Below are positions 7,788 through 16,218 of a DNA stretch of 64,000 nt, in pieces. A model generated the notes under the pieces. It was not told the DNA's origin, ran no database searches, and saw only the letters and a program-made list of their open reading frames with translations. How positions within the stretch are numbered: position 1 is the first letter of the stretch; every line of letters starts with the position of its first letter. The stretch lies in assembly GCF_034096925.1 (NCBI RefSeq), contig NZ_JAWZSQ010000020.1, forward strand, positions 1-64,000, written 5' to 3'. The position numbers and the translations under genes were made by a program. This DNA is from Patulibacter defluvii. GTDB lineage: Bacteria; Actinomycetota; Thermoleophilia; Solirubrobacterales; Solirubrobacteraceae.

Positions 7788-8897
7788 TCAGGCCGCGCGC
7801 GGCGGCGTCGGCAGCTCGACCGTCACCGACAGCCCACCACCCGGCCGCGCCGCCAGCGTCAGCGTGCCGTCGTGGGCGTGGGTGATGCTGCGGACGATCG
7901 CCAGGCCGAGCCCGACGCCGGCGTGGTCGCTGCGGACCCGGCTGCTGCCGCCGCGCTGGAACGGCTCGACCAGCGTCGCCACCACCGACGGGGTCAGCGG
8001 CTCGCCCGTGTTCTCGACCGTCAGCCGCGGGCCGCGGGGCCCGGTCCCGGTGGTGATCCAGACCGTGCCGTCCCGCGGCAGGTTGTGGACGATCGCGTTG
8101 TGGACCAGGTTGGTGCTGACCTGCAGCAGCAGCGCGTGCGAGCCGCTGGCCACGGCCACGTCGCCGGCGATCTCGACCGCCACCCCGCGCTGCTCGGCGA
8201 GCGGCAGCAGCGTCTCGACCGCCTCCTCGGCCACCAGCGAGAGGTCGACCGGCTCGCGCACGAACGACCGCTGGTCGGCGCGGCTGAGCAGCAGCAGCGC
8301 CTCGGTCAGGTCGATCGCGCGGGCGTTGACGACGTGCAGCCGCTCGACCAGCTCGCCGTTGTCGTGGTCCGGATCCTTGCGCGCCACGTCGAGCAGGGTC
8401 TGCGTGACCGCCAGTGGGGTCCGCAGCTCGTGCGAGGCGTTGGCGGCGAACCGCTGCTGCTCGGCGACCTGGGCCTCGAGCCGCGCCAGCATCGCGTCGA
8501 AGCTGTCGGCGAGCTCGCGGAACTCGTCCTGGCGGCCCTCCAGGTGGATCCGGTGGGCGAGCGATCCGCCGGCGGCCACGCGGGTGGCGTTGGTGATCCG
8601 GGCCAGCGGGGTCAGCATCCGGCCGGCCAGGAACCAGCCGCCGACGAGGCCGAAGATCAGCAGCGAGCCGAGCACGATCGCCGCCTTCGGCACGAACGCG
8701 TCGAGCAGCTCGGAGCGATTGGGCCCGGTGATCAGGACCATCCGGCCGGGCGGCATCCGGTGGTCGGAGACGTCGGGGACGTAGCGCAGCAGGAACGCCC
8801 AGACGACCGCCATCAGCAGCACGCCGGCCAGCATCAGGAAGCCGGCGTAGCTGAGCGTCAGCTTCAGCCGGACGCTGGCCCCCGGCGCCCTATCCAC
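7788..8897 (-). CDS. Sensor histidine kinase (HAMP-HisKA-HATPase)
   Basis: A 369-aa membrane kinase, second gene of a two-component operon. The GTG at 8897 is preferred because GGAGG lies just upstream and it overlaps the regulator stop by 8 bases; an ATG at 8912 is the alternative. Layout: TM1 about residues 14-37, a short extracytoplasmic loop, TM2 about 70-93, HAMP to about 150, the dimer/phosphoacceptor box ASHELRTPL near 160, and an ATPase domain with N box (NLVHNAIVHN) and G boxes (GVGLGLAIVRS). All key catalytic residues are visible. Partner of the OmpR regulator and close to an efflux operon, so envelope or drug sensing is plausible. Confidence 0.94.
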   Translation of the reverse strand: MDRAPGASVRLKLTLSYAGFLMLAGVLLMAVVWAFLLRYVPDVSDHRMPPGRMVLITGPNRSELLDAFVPKAAIVLGSLLIFGLVGGWFLAGRMLTPLARITNATRVAAGGSLAHRIHLEGRQDEFRELADSFDAMLARLEAQVAEQQRFAANASHELRTPLAVTQTLLDVARKDPDHDNGELVERLHVVNARAIDLTEALLLLSRADQRSFVREPVDLSLVAEEAVETLLPLAEQRGVAVEIAGDVAVASGSHALLLQVSTNLVHNAIVHNLPRDGTVWITTGTGPRGPRLTVENTGEPLTPSVVATLVEPFQRGGSSRVRSDHAGVGLGLAIVRSITHAHDGTLTLAARPGGGLSVTVELPTPPRAA

Positions 8898-9585
8898 GCC
8901 CTCCTCCCCCACCGTCGCCGTCGGCCGGGTCCTCGATCCGGTACCCGACGCCGGCCACGGTGGCGATCACCCACGGCTCGCCGAGCCGCTTGCGGAGGGC
9001 CGAGACGGTGATCCGGACCGCGTTGGTGAACGGATCGGCGTTCTCGTCCCAGGCCCGCTGCAGCAGCTCCTCGGCGCTGACCACCCCGCCGTCGGCCTCG
9101 ATCAGCACCTCGAGCACCGCGAACTGCTTGCGCGTCAGCCCGACGTAGCGGCCGTCGCGGTAGACCTCGCGCCGGAACGGGTCGAGCCGCAGGCCGGCGA
9201 TCTCGCGCACCGGCGGCCGGTGGTGGGCGCGGCGGCGGTCGAGCGCCCGCAGCCGCAGCACCAGCTCCTGCAGCTCGAACGGCTTCGTCAGGTAGTCGTC
9301 GGCGCCGAGCTCGAAGCCGGAGGCCTTGTCGTCGAGCCGGTCGGCCGCGGTCAGCATCAGGATCGGCATGCCGCTGCCCGAGGCGACGATCCACTTGGCG
9401 ATCTCGTCGCCGCTCGGTCCCGGGACGTCGCGGTCGAGGACGGCGATGTCGTAGGCGTTGACCTGCAGCAGCTGCAGCGCGCTGTCGCCGTCGCCGGCGA
9501 TGTCGGCCGCGATCGCCTCCAGGCGCAGGCCGTCGCGGATCGCCTCCGCCATGTACGGCTCGTCCTCGACCACCAGCACCCGCAT
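8890..9585 (-). CDS. OmpR/PhoB-family response regulator
   Basis: A 231-aa regulator. The receiver domain (about 1-115) has VVEDEPYMAEA, the phospho-Asp in DIAVLDRDVPG and the conserved Lys in LTKPFELQEL. The winged helix (about 135-225) ends with the DNA-contact region VRITVSALRKRLGEPWVI. ATG start at 9585. It is first in the operon and overlaps the kinase gene. The divergent lipoprotein-adaptor-ABC operon starts 86 bases away and is a likely target, though no direct-repeat binding site could be assigned. Confidence 0.95.
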   Translation of the reverse strand: MRVLVVEDEPYMAEAIRDGLRLEAIAADIAGDGDSALQLLQVNAYDIAVLDRDVPGPSGDEIAKWIVASGSGMPILMLTAADRLDDKASGFELGADDYLTKPFELQELVLRLRALDRRRAHHRPPVREIAGLRLDPFRREVYRDGRYVGLTRKQFAVLEVLIEADGGVVSAEELLQRAWDENADPFTNAVRITVSALRKRLGEPWVIATVAGVGYRIEDPADGDGGGGGRG

Positions 9586-9671
9586 GCCGCCGAGGCTAGC
9601 GCCGGCGCATATCGTCGGTGTATCGAGATCCGCGTACGCGCGCGCGACGTCGGACCGCCTTGACTGGCGGG

Positions 9672-10247
9672 ATGACCTTTCGCGAACGGCGGTCGACGAC
9701 GAGCGGGACGCTGCGGCTGCTGGCCGCCGCCGCGACGCTCGCGCTGGCCGTCACGGGCTGCTCGAGCGATTCGTCGACGACCGACACGACCACCGCCACC
9801 GCCGCCGGCACGAGCGGCCGCAGCGCCCCGAGCAGCGCCCGCGATCAGGCGGTCCGGTTCGCCGAGTGCATGCGCAAGAACGGCGTCGACGGCTTCCCGG
9901 ACCCGAACGCGGACGGCGAGCTGACGGTCGACGGGGTCCTCAACGGCTCCTCGATCGACCCCGACGGCCCGGCCTGGAACCAGGCCCTCAGCGCCTGCCA
10001 GGAGCTCCAGCCGGCCGGCTTCAGCGGCCACCAGCGCAACGCCGAGCAGCAGCGGACGGCGCTGGCGTTCGCCCAGTGTATCCGCGAGAACGGCGTCGCC
10101 GACTTCCCCGACCCGACGCCCGACTCGCCGCTCGTCGACACCAACCGGATCCCCTCGACCGCGCGCGACGGCAACGCGGCGCTGAACGCGGCGATGCAGA
10201 AGTGCGGCGCCGTCTACGGCGAGAAGCTGGGCGTGAAGGCCCCGTGA
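9672..10247 (+). CDS. Lipoprotein with duplicated CMRxNGVxxFPDP domain
   Basis: A 191-aa lipoprotein. The start is placed at ATG 9672, giving a signal peptide with lipobox LAVTGC (lipidated Cys near residue 34) followed by a Ser/Thr linker. The mature part holds two copies of one short module: FAECMRKNGVDGFPDPNADG and FAQCIRENGVADFPDPTPDS, each ending in a further Cys, so two disulfide-bonded units are likely. This family is common next to actinobacterial MacB-type exporters, but its role is unknown; it may gather substrate outside the membrane. First gene of the exporter operon; the stop overlaps the next start as GTGA. Confidence 0.85.
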   Translation: MTFRERRSTTSGTLRLLAAAATLALAVTGCSSDSSTTDTTTATAAGTSGRSAPSSARDQAVRFAECMRKNGVDGFPDPNADGELTVDGVLNGSSIDPDGPAWNQALSACQELQPAGFSGHQRNAEQQRTALAFAQCIRENGVADFPDPTPDSPLVDTNRIPSTARDGNAALNAAMQKCGAVYGEKLGVKAP

Positions 10248-11331
10248 GCGGGCGGACCCGGCTGCTGGCCGCCGCGGCCGTCCTGGTCGTCGCGGGCGCC
10301 GCCGGCGGCGTGGTCGCGGCGACCGGCTCCGACGACGCGACCGCCGCCGCCCAGGACCCGCCCGCGACCACCGCGCCCGTCGTCGCAGGACCGCTCTCGG
10401 CGGTGGTCGCGCTGAACGGGACGCTGACCTACCGGGCGCGGCCGGACGGCTCGCCCTACGTGGCGATCAACCAGGCCCGCGGGACCTACACCGCCCTGCC
10501 CGAGAGCGGCGACCGGATCGGCTGCGGCGACGCCCTCTACCGGGTCGACGACCGGCCGGTGCTGCTGCTCTGCGGCGCGATCCCGGCCTACCGCGACCTC
10601 GCGCTCGGCGCCCGCGGCCGCGACGTCCGGCAGCTGAACGCCAACCTCCACCGGCTCGGCGCCGACCGCGGCGGACCGGTCGATCCGCACGACCACGACT
10701 TCACCTGGAGCACCCGCCAGGCGCTGGCGCGGCTCCAGCGGCGCGCGGGCGCGACGGCGACCGGGGCGCTCGACCGCGACGCGGTCGTGGTGCTGCCGCA
10801 GGCGGCGCGGATCGCCAAGCTGGCCGCGACGCTCGGCGGCGGCGCGCGGCCGGGCGCCGCCGTCGCCCAGGCGACCTCGGACGCGCTCGAGGTGCAGGTG
10901 CGGCTCGACGCGTCGCAGCAGGGCCAGGTCCAGCCCGGTGACCGGGCCGTGGTCACGCTGCCCGGCAACCGCTCGGCCAAGGGTCGGGTCAGCCGGCTCG
11001 GTCGCGTCGCCCGTGCCGCCGGCAAGGACGGCGACGTCGCGGGCGCCACGATCCCGGCCGCGATCCGGCTCGACGACCGGCACGCGGCGCGCGGGCTCGA
11101 CCAGGCGCCGGTGCGGGCGGAGATCACCACCGCGGGCGTGGCGCGCGCCCTCAGCGTCCCGGTCACGGCGCTGGTCGGGCGGACCGGCGGCGGCTTCGCG
11201 GTCGAGCTGGTGCGGGCCGGCGGCCGGCGGGCGCTGGTGGCGGTGCGGCTGGGCCTGTTCGACAGCGCCGGCGGCCGGGTCCAGGTGACGGGCGCCGTGC
11301 GCGCGGGCGACCGCGTGGTGGTCCCGTCGCG

Positions 11332-11335
<4 letters not shown>
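10244..11335 (+). CDS. HlyD/MacA-like periplasmic adaptor with peptidoglycan-binding-like insert
   Basis: A 363-aa exported adaptor for the ABC exporter encoded next. GTG start at 10244 overlaps the lipoprotein stop. One N-terminal membrane segment (about 6-26) anchors it. Between the adaptor halves (residues about 125-185) lies a peptidoglycan-binding-1-like module (GARGRDVRQLNANLHRLG, then TRQALARLQRRAGATATGAL). C-terminal beta domains include LEVQVRLDASQQGQVQPGDR and VPVTALV, typical of RND/MFP adaptors. The wall-binding insert is common in Gram-positive versions and may fix the complex to the wall. It overlaps the ATPase gene by 4 bases. Confidence 0.9.
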
Positions 11336-12029
<694 letters not shown>

Positions 12030-12033
<4 letters not shown>

Positions 12034-13253
12034 GCGCCGTCCGCCACGGGCTGCGGCCGCGCGACGCGCTGCGGGTGGCCAGCGTCGGCCTCCGCTCGCG
12101 CCCGCTGCGGGCGGCGCTGTCGGCGCTCGGGATCGCGATCGGGACGGCGGCGATCGTCGCCGTGCTCGGGCTCTCGTCCTCGTCCCAGGCCGGGCTGCTG
12201 GCGGAGATCGACCGGCTCGGCACCAACCTGCTGACCGTCGAGGCCGGGCAGCGGCTGGCCGGCGGCGAGGCCCAGCTGCCGCACGAGGCGCCGGCCCGGA
12301 TCGGCCACCTGGACGACGTCGCGCAGGTGGCGCACAGCGGTCTGCTGAAGGAGCGCAAGGTCTATCGCAGCTCGATGGTGCCGGCGGCCGAGAGCGGTGG
12401 GCTGCGGGTGCGGACCGCGAGCCTGAACCTGCCCGCGGTGCTCGGCACCGGCCTCGCCCGCGGCGCCTGGCTGAACGCGGGCACGGCGCAGGTGCCGGTG
12501 GCAGTGCTCGGGTCGGCCGCCGCCGCGCGGCTGGGGATCGAGCGGATCGACCCCGACCAGCGGATCTGGCTCGGCGACCGGTGGTTCGCCGTCGCCGGCG
12601 TCCTGCGGCCCTCGCCGCTGGCGCCCGAGATCGACGACAGCGCCCTGATCGGCTACCCCGCCGCCGAGCGCTACCTGGGCCACGTGAGCATGGTCGGCGG
12701 CGCGCCCCGTGTCGGCCCGCCGAGCACGATCTACCTGCGGACGGCGACCGGCCACGAGGCGAGCGTCCAGGCGCGGCTGGCGCCGACCGCCAACCCACAG
12801 GCCCCGAGCGAGGTCGCCGTCAGCCAGCCGTCGGACGTCCTGACCGCGCGGGCCGCGGCGGCGGGGGCGTTCGACAGCCTCTTCCTCGGGCTCGGGGTCG
12901 TGGCCCTGATCGTCGGCGCGGTCGGCGTCGCCAACACGATGATCATCTCGGTCCTCGAGCGGCGCTCGGAGATCGGCCTGCGGCGGGCGCTGGGGGCGAC
13001 CAAGCGTCAGATCCGGGCCCAGTTCCTCGGCGAGTCGGTGCTGCTGGCCGTCCTCGGCGGGGTCGCTGGCGTGCTGGCCGGGGCGCTGGCGACCGCGGTC
13101 TATGCCAGCGCCAAGGGCTGGACGGTGGTGATCCCGGCCGAGGCCTGGTCGGGCGGAATCGCGGCGGCGATCCTGATCGGCGCGCTCGCCGGGCTGACCC
13201 CGGCCGTCCGCGCTTCGCGGCTGCCGCCGACGGTGGCGCTGCGGACGGTCTGA
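12030..13253 (+). CDS. MacB-like ABC permease (FtsX domain)
   Basis: A 407-aa permease. GTG start at 12030 overlaps the ATPase stop. TM1 near residues 25-47 is followed by a MacB-type extracytoplasmic domain of about 220 aa, and three C-terminal TM segments carry the FtsX fold (VGVANTMIISVLERRSEIGLRRALGAT near 305-330, then VLAGALATAVYASAKGW). This is the standard topology of MacB mechanotransmission exporters. Last gene of the lipoprotein-adaptor-ATPase-permease operon. Confidence 0.93.
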
Positions 13254-13321
13254 GCGGCCGCGTCAGCGCGGCTCGTCGCGCGGCCGCGTCGGCACCGCCG
13301 GCCGCGGCCGGCGCAGCATCG

Positions 13322-13909
13322 TCAGGCCCGCAGCGCCTGCAGCAGCCGCTCCAGCTCCTCGCGGGTCTCGCGCGCGGCGGTCGGCTGGTCGTCGGCCCGG
13401 GCGACGGCCATCGCGGCCTCGCAGAGGGCCCCGAACAGCAGCCGGGCCAGCGGCTCGACCGGGCGCGGGGCGAGCAGGCCCTCGGCGATCGCCCACTCCA
13501 GCGCCTCGTGCAGCAGCCGGTACGAGCCCTGGCCCTCGATCGCCCGCATCTGCTCCCAGCCGAGCGCGGCCGGGGCGTCGAGCAGGGTGATCTGCTGGAC
13601 CTCGCGGTCGAGGCTGTGGTCGAGGAAGGCCACGCAGGCCGCCTCGACCCGCTCCCAGACGTCGCCGTCGACCTCGGCGTCGGCGATCACGGCCGCCATC
13701 AGCCGCTCCTGCTCGCGCTCGTAGACGGCCCGGAACAGCTCGCGCTTGTTGGCGAAGTGGTGGTAGAGCGCGCCCTTCGTCACGCCGGCCCGGGCGACGA
13801 CGTCGTCGAGCGAGGTGCCGGGATAGCCGCGGGCGGCGAACAGCTCCCGCGCCGTGCTCACCAGCAGCGCGGTCGTCGCCTGGCTGCGCTCGGCCTGGGT
13901 CGGAGACAT
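13322..13909 (-). CDS. TetR-family repressor
   Basis: A 195-aa repressor with N-terminal HTH (FAARGYPGTSLDDVVARAGV, TKGALYHHFANKRELF) and a TetR C-terminal ligand domain. ATG start at 13909. Divergent from a double SnoaL-like protein gene; a perfect 12-bp palindrome at 13959-13970 in the gap is its likely operator. It ends 68 bases after the convergent exporter operon. Ligand unknown. Confidence 0.92.
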   Translation of the reverse strand: MSPTQAERSQATTALLVSTARELFAARGYPGTSLDDVVARAGVTKGALYHHFANKRELFRAVYEREQERLMAAVIADAEVDGDVWERVEAACVAFLDHSLDREVQQITLLDAPAALGWEQMRAIEGQGSYRLLHEALEWAIAEGLLAPRPVEPLARLLFGALCEAAMAVARADDQPTAARETREELERLLQALRA

Positions 13910-13958
13910 ACCCGAAGTAGGTTACCCCGCCGCCGACGCCCGGAGATTTACAAACTGA

Positions 13959-13970
13959 GAGTACGTACTC
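13959..13970. promoter_or_regulatory. Palindromic operator between TetR and SnoaL genes
   Basis: GAGTACGTACTC, a perfect 12-bp palindrome in a locally AT-rich gap, about halfway between the divergent TetR start (13909) and the SnoaL start (14015). It follows a TTTACA that could serve as -35. Confidence 0.7.
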
Positions 13971-14014
13971 ATGGTATGTTCAGCCCGAGATCCACCCCCG
14001 ACGAAGGGCACGAC

Positions 14015-14821
14015 ATGGGCAACACGCCTCAGGAGATCGAGCGGACGCTGCAGGCCTACGCGCTCGCCAAGAACCGCCACGACGTCGAGGCCGCGGTGGC
14101 CCTCTGCCACCCCGACGCCTCCTACGAGAGCGTCGGCGTCGCGGGCCGCATCCAGGGCCACGACGGGCTGCGGGCCTTCTTCGGCCAGCTCTTCACGATC
14201 CTGCCCGACTACCGCGGCGACTTCGACGGCACGGCGATCGCCGGCGACACCGCCGTGGTCTGGGGACGCTTCTCCGGGACGCTCGCCGCGCCGCTCTTCG
14301 ACGGCGCGGTCGACGGGGCCAGGATCGACGTCCCGGTGACGTTCGTCTGCCGCTTCCGCGACGGGCTCCTGTACAGCGACACCGGCTACTTCGACGCGGC
14401 CACCTTCTACCGTCAGGCCGGCGCGCCGCTGCCCTCGATCCCCGCCTTCGTCGAGGCCGCCGGGTTCGTCCAGCGGTTCGCCGAGCGGTGGGCGAACCCG
14501 AGCGCCGAGGCCTTCCGCGAGATCCTCGACCCCGAGACCCGCAACCTCTACCCGGGGATGAGCGAGCCGCAGGGACCGGACGGGATCGTCGCCTGGCTCG
14601 GGGCCGCGACCGAGGCGCTGCCCGACCTGCGGCTGGAGGTGACCCGCTGGGCGACCGACGGCGACGCCGTGCTGATCGAGTTCCGGGCCTTCGCGACGGT
14701 CGCCGGCGAGCCGCGGACCTGGGAGGGCGCCGACCGCTTCCGGCTGCGCGACGGCCGCTGCATCGAGGGCCGCTCGTACTTCGACACCGCCCCGCTGGCC
14801 AGCGCTGTCCCGGCCGGCTGA
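14015..14821 (+). CDS. Two-domain SnoaL/NTF2-like protein
   Basis: A 268-aa soluble protein made of two NTF2-like cone domains. The first (residues about 5-135) begins EIERTLQAYALAKNRHDVEAA and contains HPDASYESVGVAGRIQGHDGL; the second (about 145-260) begins VQRFAERWANPSAEAFREIL. ATG 14015 is chosen over an upstream in-frame ATG because GAAGG precedes it. SnoaL domains act as isomerases, hydrolases or simple binding proteins, and no catalytic set is clear. Divergent TetR and the palindrome suggest it is induced by that regulator's ligand. Confidence 0.82.
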   Translation: MGNTPQEIERTLQAYALAKNRHDVEAAVALCHPDASYESVGVAGRIQGHDGLRAFFGQLFTILPDYRGDFDGTAIAGDTAVVWGRFSGTLAAPLFDGAVDGARIDVPVTFVCRFRDGLLYSDTGYFDAATFYRQAGAPLPSIPAFVEAAGFVQRFAERWANPSAEAFREILDPETRNLYPGMSEPQGPDGIVAWLGAATEALPDLRLEVTRWATDGDAVLIEFRAFATVAGEPRTWEGADRFRLRDGRCIEGRSYFDTAPLASAVPAG

Positions 14822-14832
14822 GGGTCCCGCCC

Positions 14833-14880
14833 GCGGGATCGTGCCGGCGCCGATCGCGACCGGCTCTGACACGATCCCGC
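14833..14880. repeat. 11-bp inverted repeat between SnoaL and ECF-fusion genes
   Basis: GCGGGATCGTG (14833-14843) and CACGATCCCGC (14870-14880) are exact inverted copies 26 bases apart, 12 bases after the SnoaL stop and 22 bases before the ECF start. No U tract follows, so it could be a weak terminator or a regulator binding site. Confidence 0.6.
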
Positions 14881-14901
14881 GCCTCCGGTCATGCAGCGAC
14901 G

Positions 14902-16185
14902 ATGGCCCCTTCCCTGACGACCCTCGACGACGCCGAGCTGCTGCGGCGCAGCGCCGACGATCCGGACGCCTTCCTCGTGGTCCGCGACCGCTGGGCGCCG
15001 CCGCTGGAGCGCTGGATCCGGCGCCGGACCGACGGCGACGCCCAGGCCGCCGACGCGCTGGCCGAGACCTTCGCCCAGGCGCTCCAGCACGCCGGCCGCT
15101 TCCGCGACGAGGTCGGCGGCTCGGCCGGCCCGTGGCTCTACGGGATCGCCGCCAACGTCGTCCGCCAGAGCTGGCGCCGGACCGAGGTCGAGCGACGCAC
15201 CCGGTGGCGGCTGCAGCACCGCGACCCGCCGGCCGCCAGCGCCGACGAGGACGGGATCGCGGCCCGGATCGACGCCGACGCCGGGGCGGCGGAGCTGCGG
15301 TCGGCGCTCGCCGCGCTGCCCTCGGACCAGCGCCGCGCCGTCGAGCTGCGGGTGGTCGACGAGCTGCCCTACGACGAGGTCGCCGCGCGACTGGCGTGCA
15401 GCAACGACGCCGCCCGGCTGCGGGTCTCGCGCGGGCTGCGGCGGATGCGGCTGCTGCTGCTCGTGGTGCTGACTTTCGTGCTGCTGGTGGCGGTCGCGGC
15501 GGCCACCGGGCTGCTGCCGGCGGTGCGCAACGTCGTCCTCGGCGACGCCCAGCAGGTGCGGGCCGTCGACGGGCGCGGCGCGCCGCTGGCGACCATCCGC
15601 TGCTCCGGTCGCGACGCCGGCGACCTGATCTGCCGCACGATCCCCGGCGACGGACCGCCGACGATCCAGCAGGCGATCCGGCTGCGCGCGGCCGGCGCCC
15701 GCGCGGCGGTCGTCGAGTCGGGCCGGCTCTGCGTCGGCGGCCGCTGCCGCGAGCTGGTCGCGCCCGCCGTCGTGCCGCCCGCCGCCCCCGGACTGCGGAC
15801 CCTCCACCGCAGCAGCCTGAGCCTGGCGGGACCGGCGCCGCGGGCCGGCCGCTTCCGCGGGACCCCGTCGTCCGGCGTCACCCACCTGACCCTGCCCGGC
15901 CGGGCCACCGTCGCCTGCCCGGCCCGCGGCGGGCCGCGCCCCTGCCGGCGGCTGCGGGCCGCGCAGGCCGCGCAGCCGCCGGTCCCGCTGGCGAAGCTGG
16001 CCGAGGCGCTCGGGGTCCGCTGGGCGGTCCTCGAGACGGCCACCGCCTGCACGCTCGTCCGGGGTCTCCGCTGCCGCGGGATCCCGCTCGCCGAGGCCCG
16101 CCGCGAGTCCGCCCGGGCGCGGGTCCGGGGCGCCGTGCCCGGCTCGATCGACTACGGGGCGATCGCGGTCCGCGCCGCACGTTGA
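14902..16185 (+). CDS. ECF sigma factor fused to a membrane segment and exported C-terminal domain
   Basis: A 427-aa protein. Residues about 10-95 are sigma region 2 (ADALAETFAQALQHAGRF, PWLYGIAANVVRQSWRR) and about 125-178 region 4 (ALPSDQRRAVELRVVDELPY, then a LACSNDAARLRVSRGL helix). A single TM helix follows at about 184-206 and then roughly 220 residues that must lie outside the cell, with several Cys pairs (TIRCSGRDAGDLICRTI, RLCVGGRCREL, ACTLVRGLRCRG). ATG start at 14902. The design suggests a membrane-held sigma whose outside domain senses something and which is released or acts in place. It precedes the PAD gene by 33 bases and may be in its operon. Confidence 0.85.
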   Translation: MAPSLTTLDDAELLRRSADDPDAFLVVRDRWAPPLERWIRRRTDGDAQAADALAETFAQALQHAGRFRDEVGGSAGPWLYGIAANVVRQSWRRTEVERRTRWRLQHRDPPAASADEDGIAARIDADAGAAELRSALAALPSDQRRAVELRVVDELPYDEVAARLACSNDAARLRVSRGLRRMRLLLLVVLTFVLLVAVAAATGLLPAVRNVVLGDAQQVRAVDGRGAPLATIRCSGRDAGDLICRTIPGDGPPTIQQAIRLRAAGARAAVVESGRLCVGGRCRELVAPAVVPPAAPGLRTLHRSSLSLAGPAPRAGRFRGTPSSGVTHLTLPGRATVACPARGGPRPCRRLRAAQAAQPPVPLAKLAEALGVRWAVLETATACTLVRGLRCRGIPLAEARRESARARVRGAVPGSIDYGAIAVRAAR

Positions 16186-16218
16186 CACGGATCCGCCGCC
16201 GGCGGCGATGGGGCAGGC

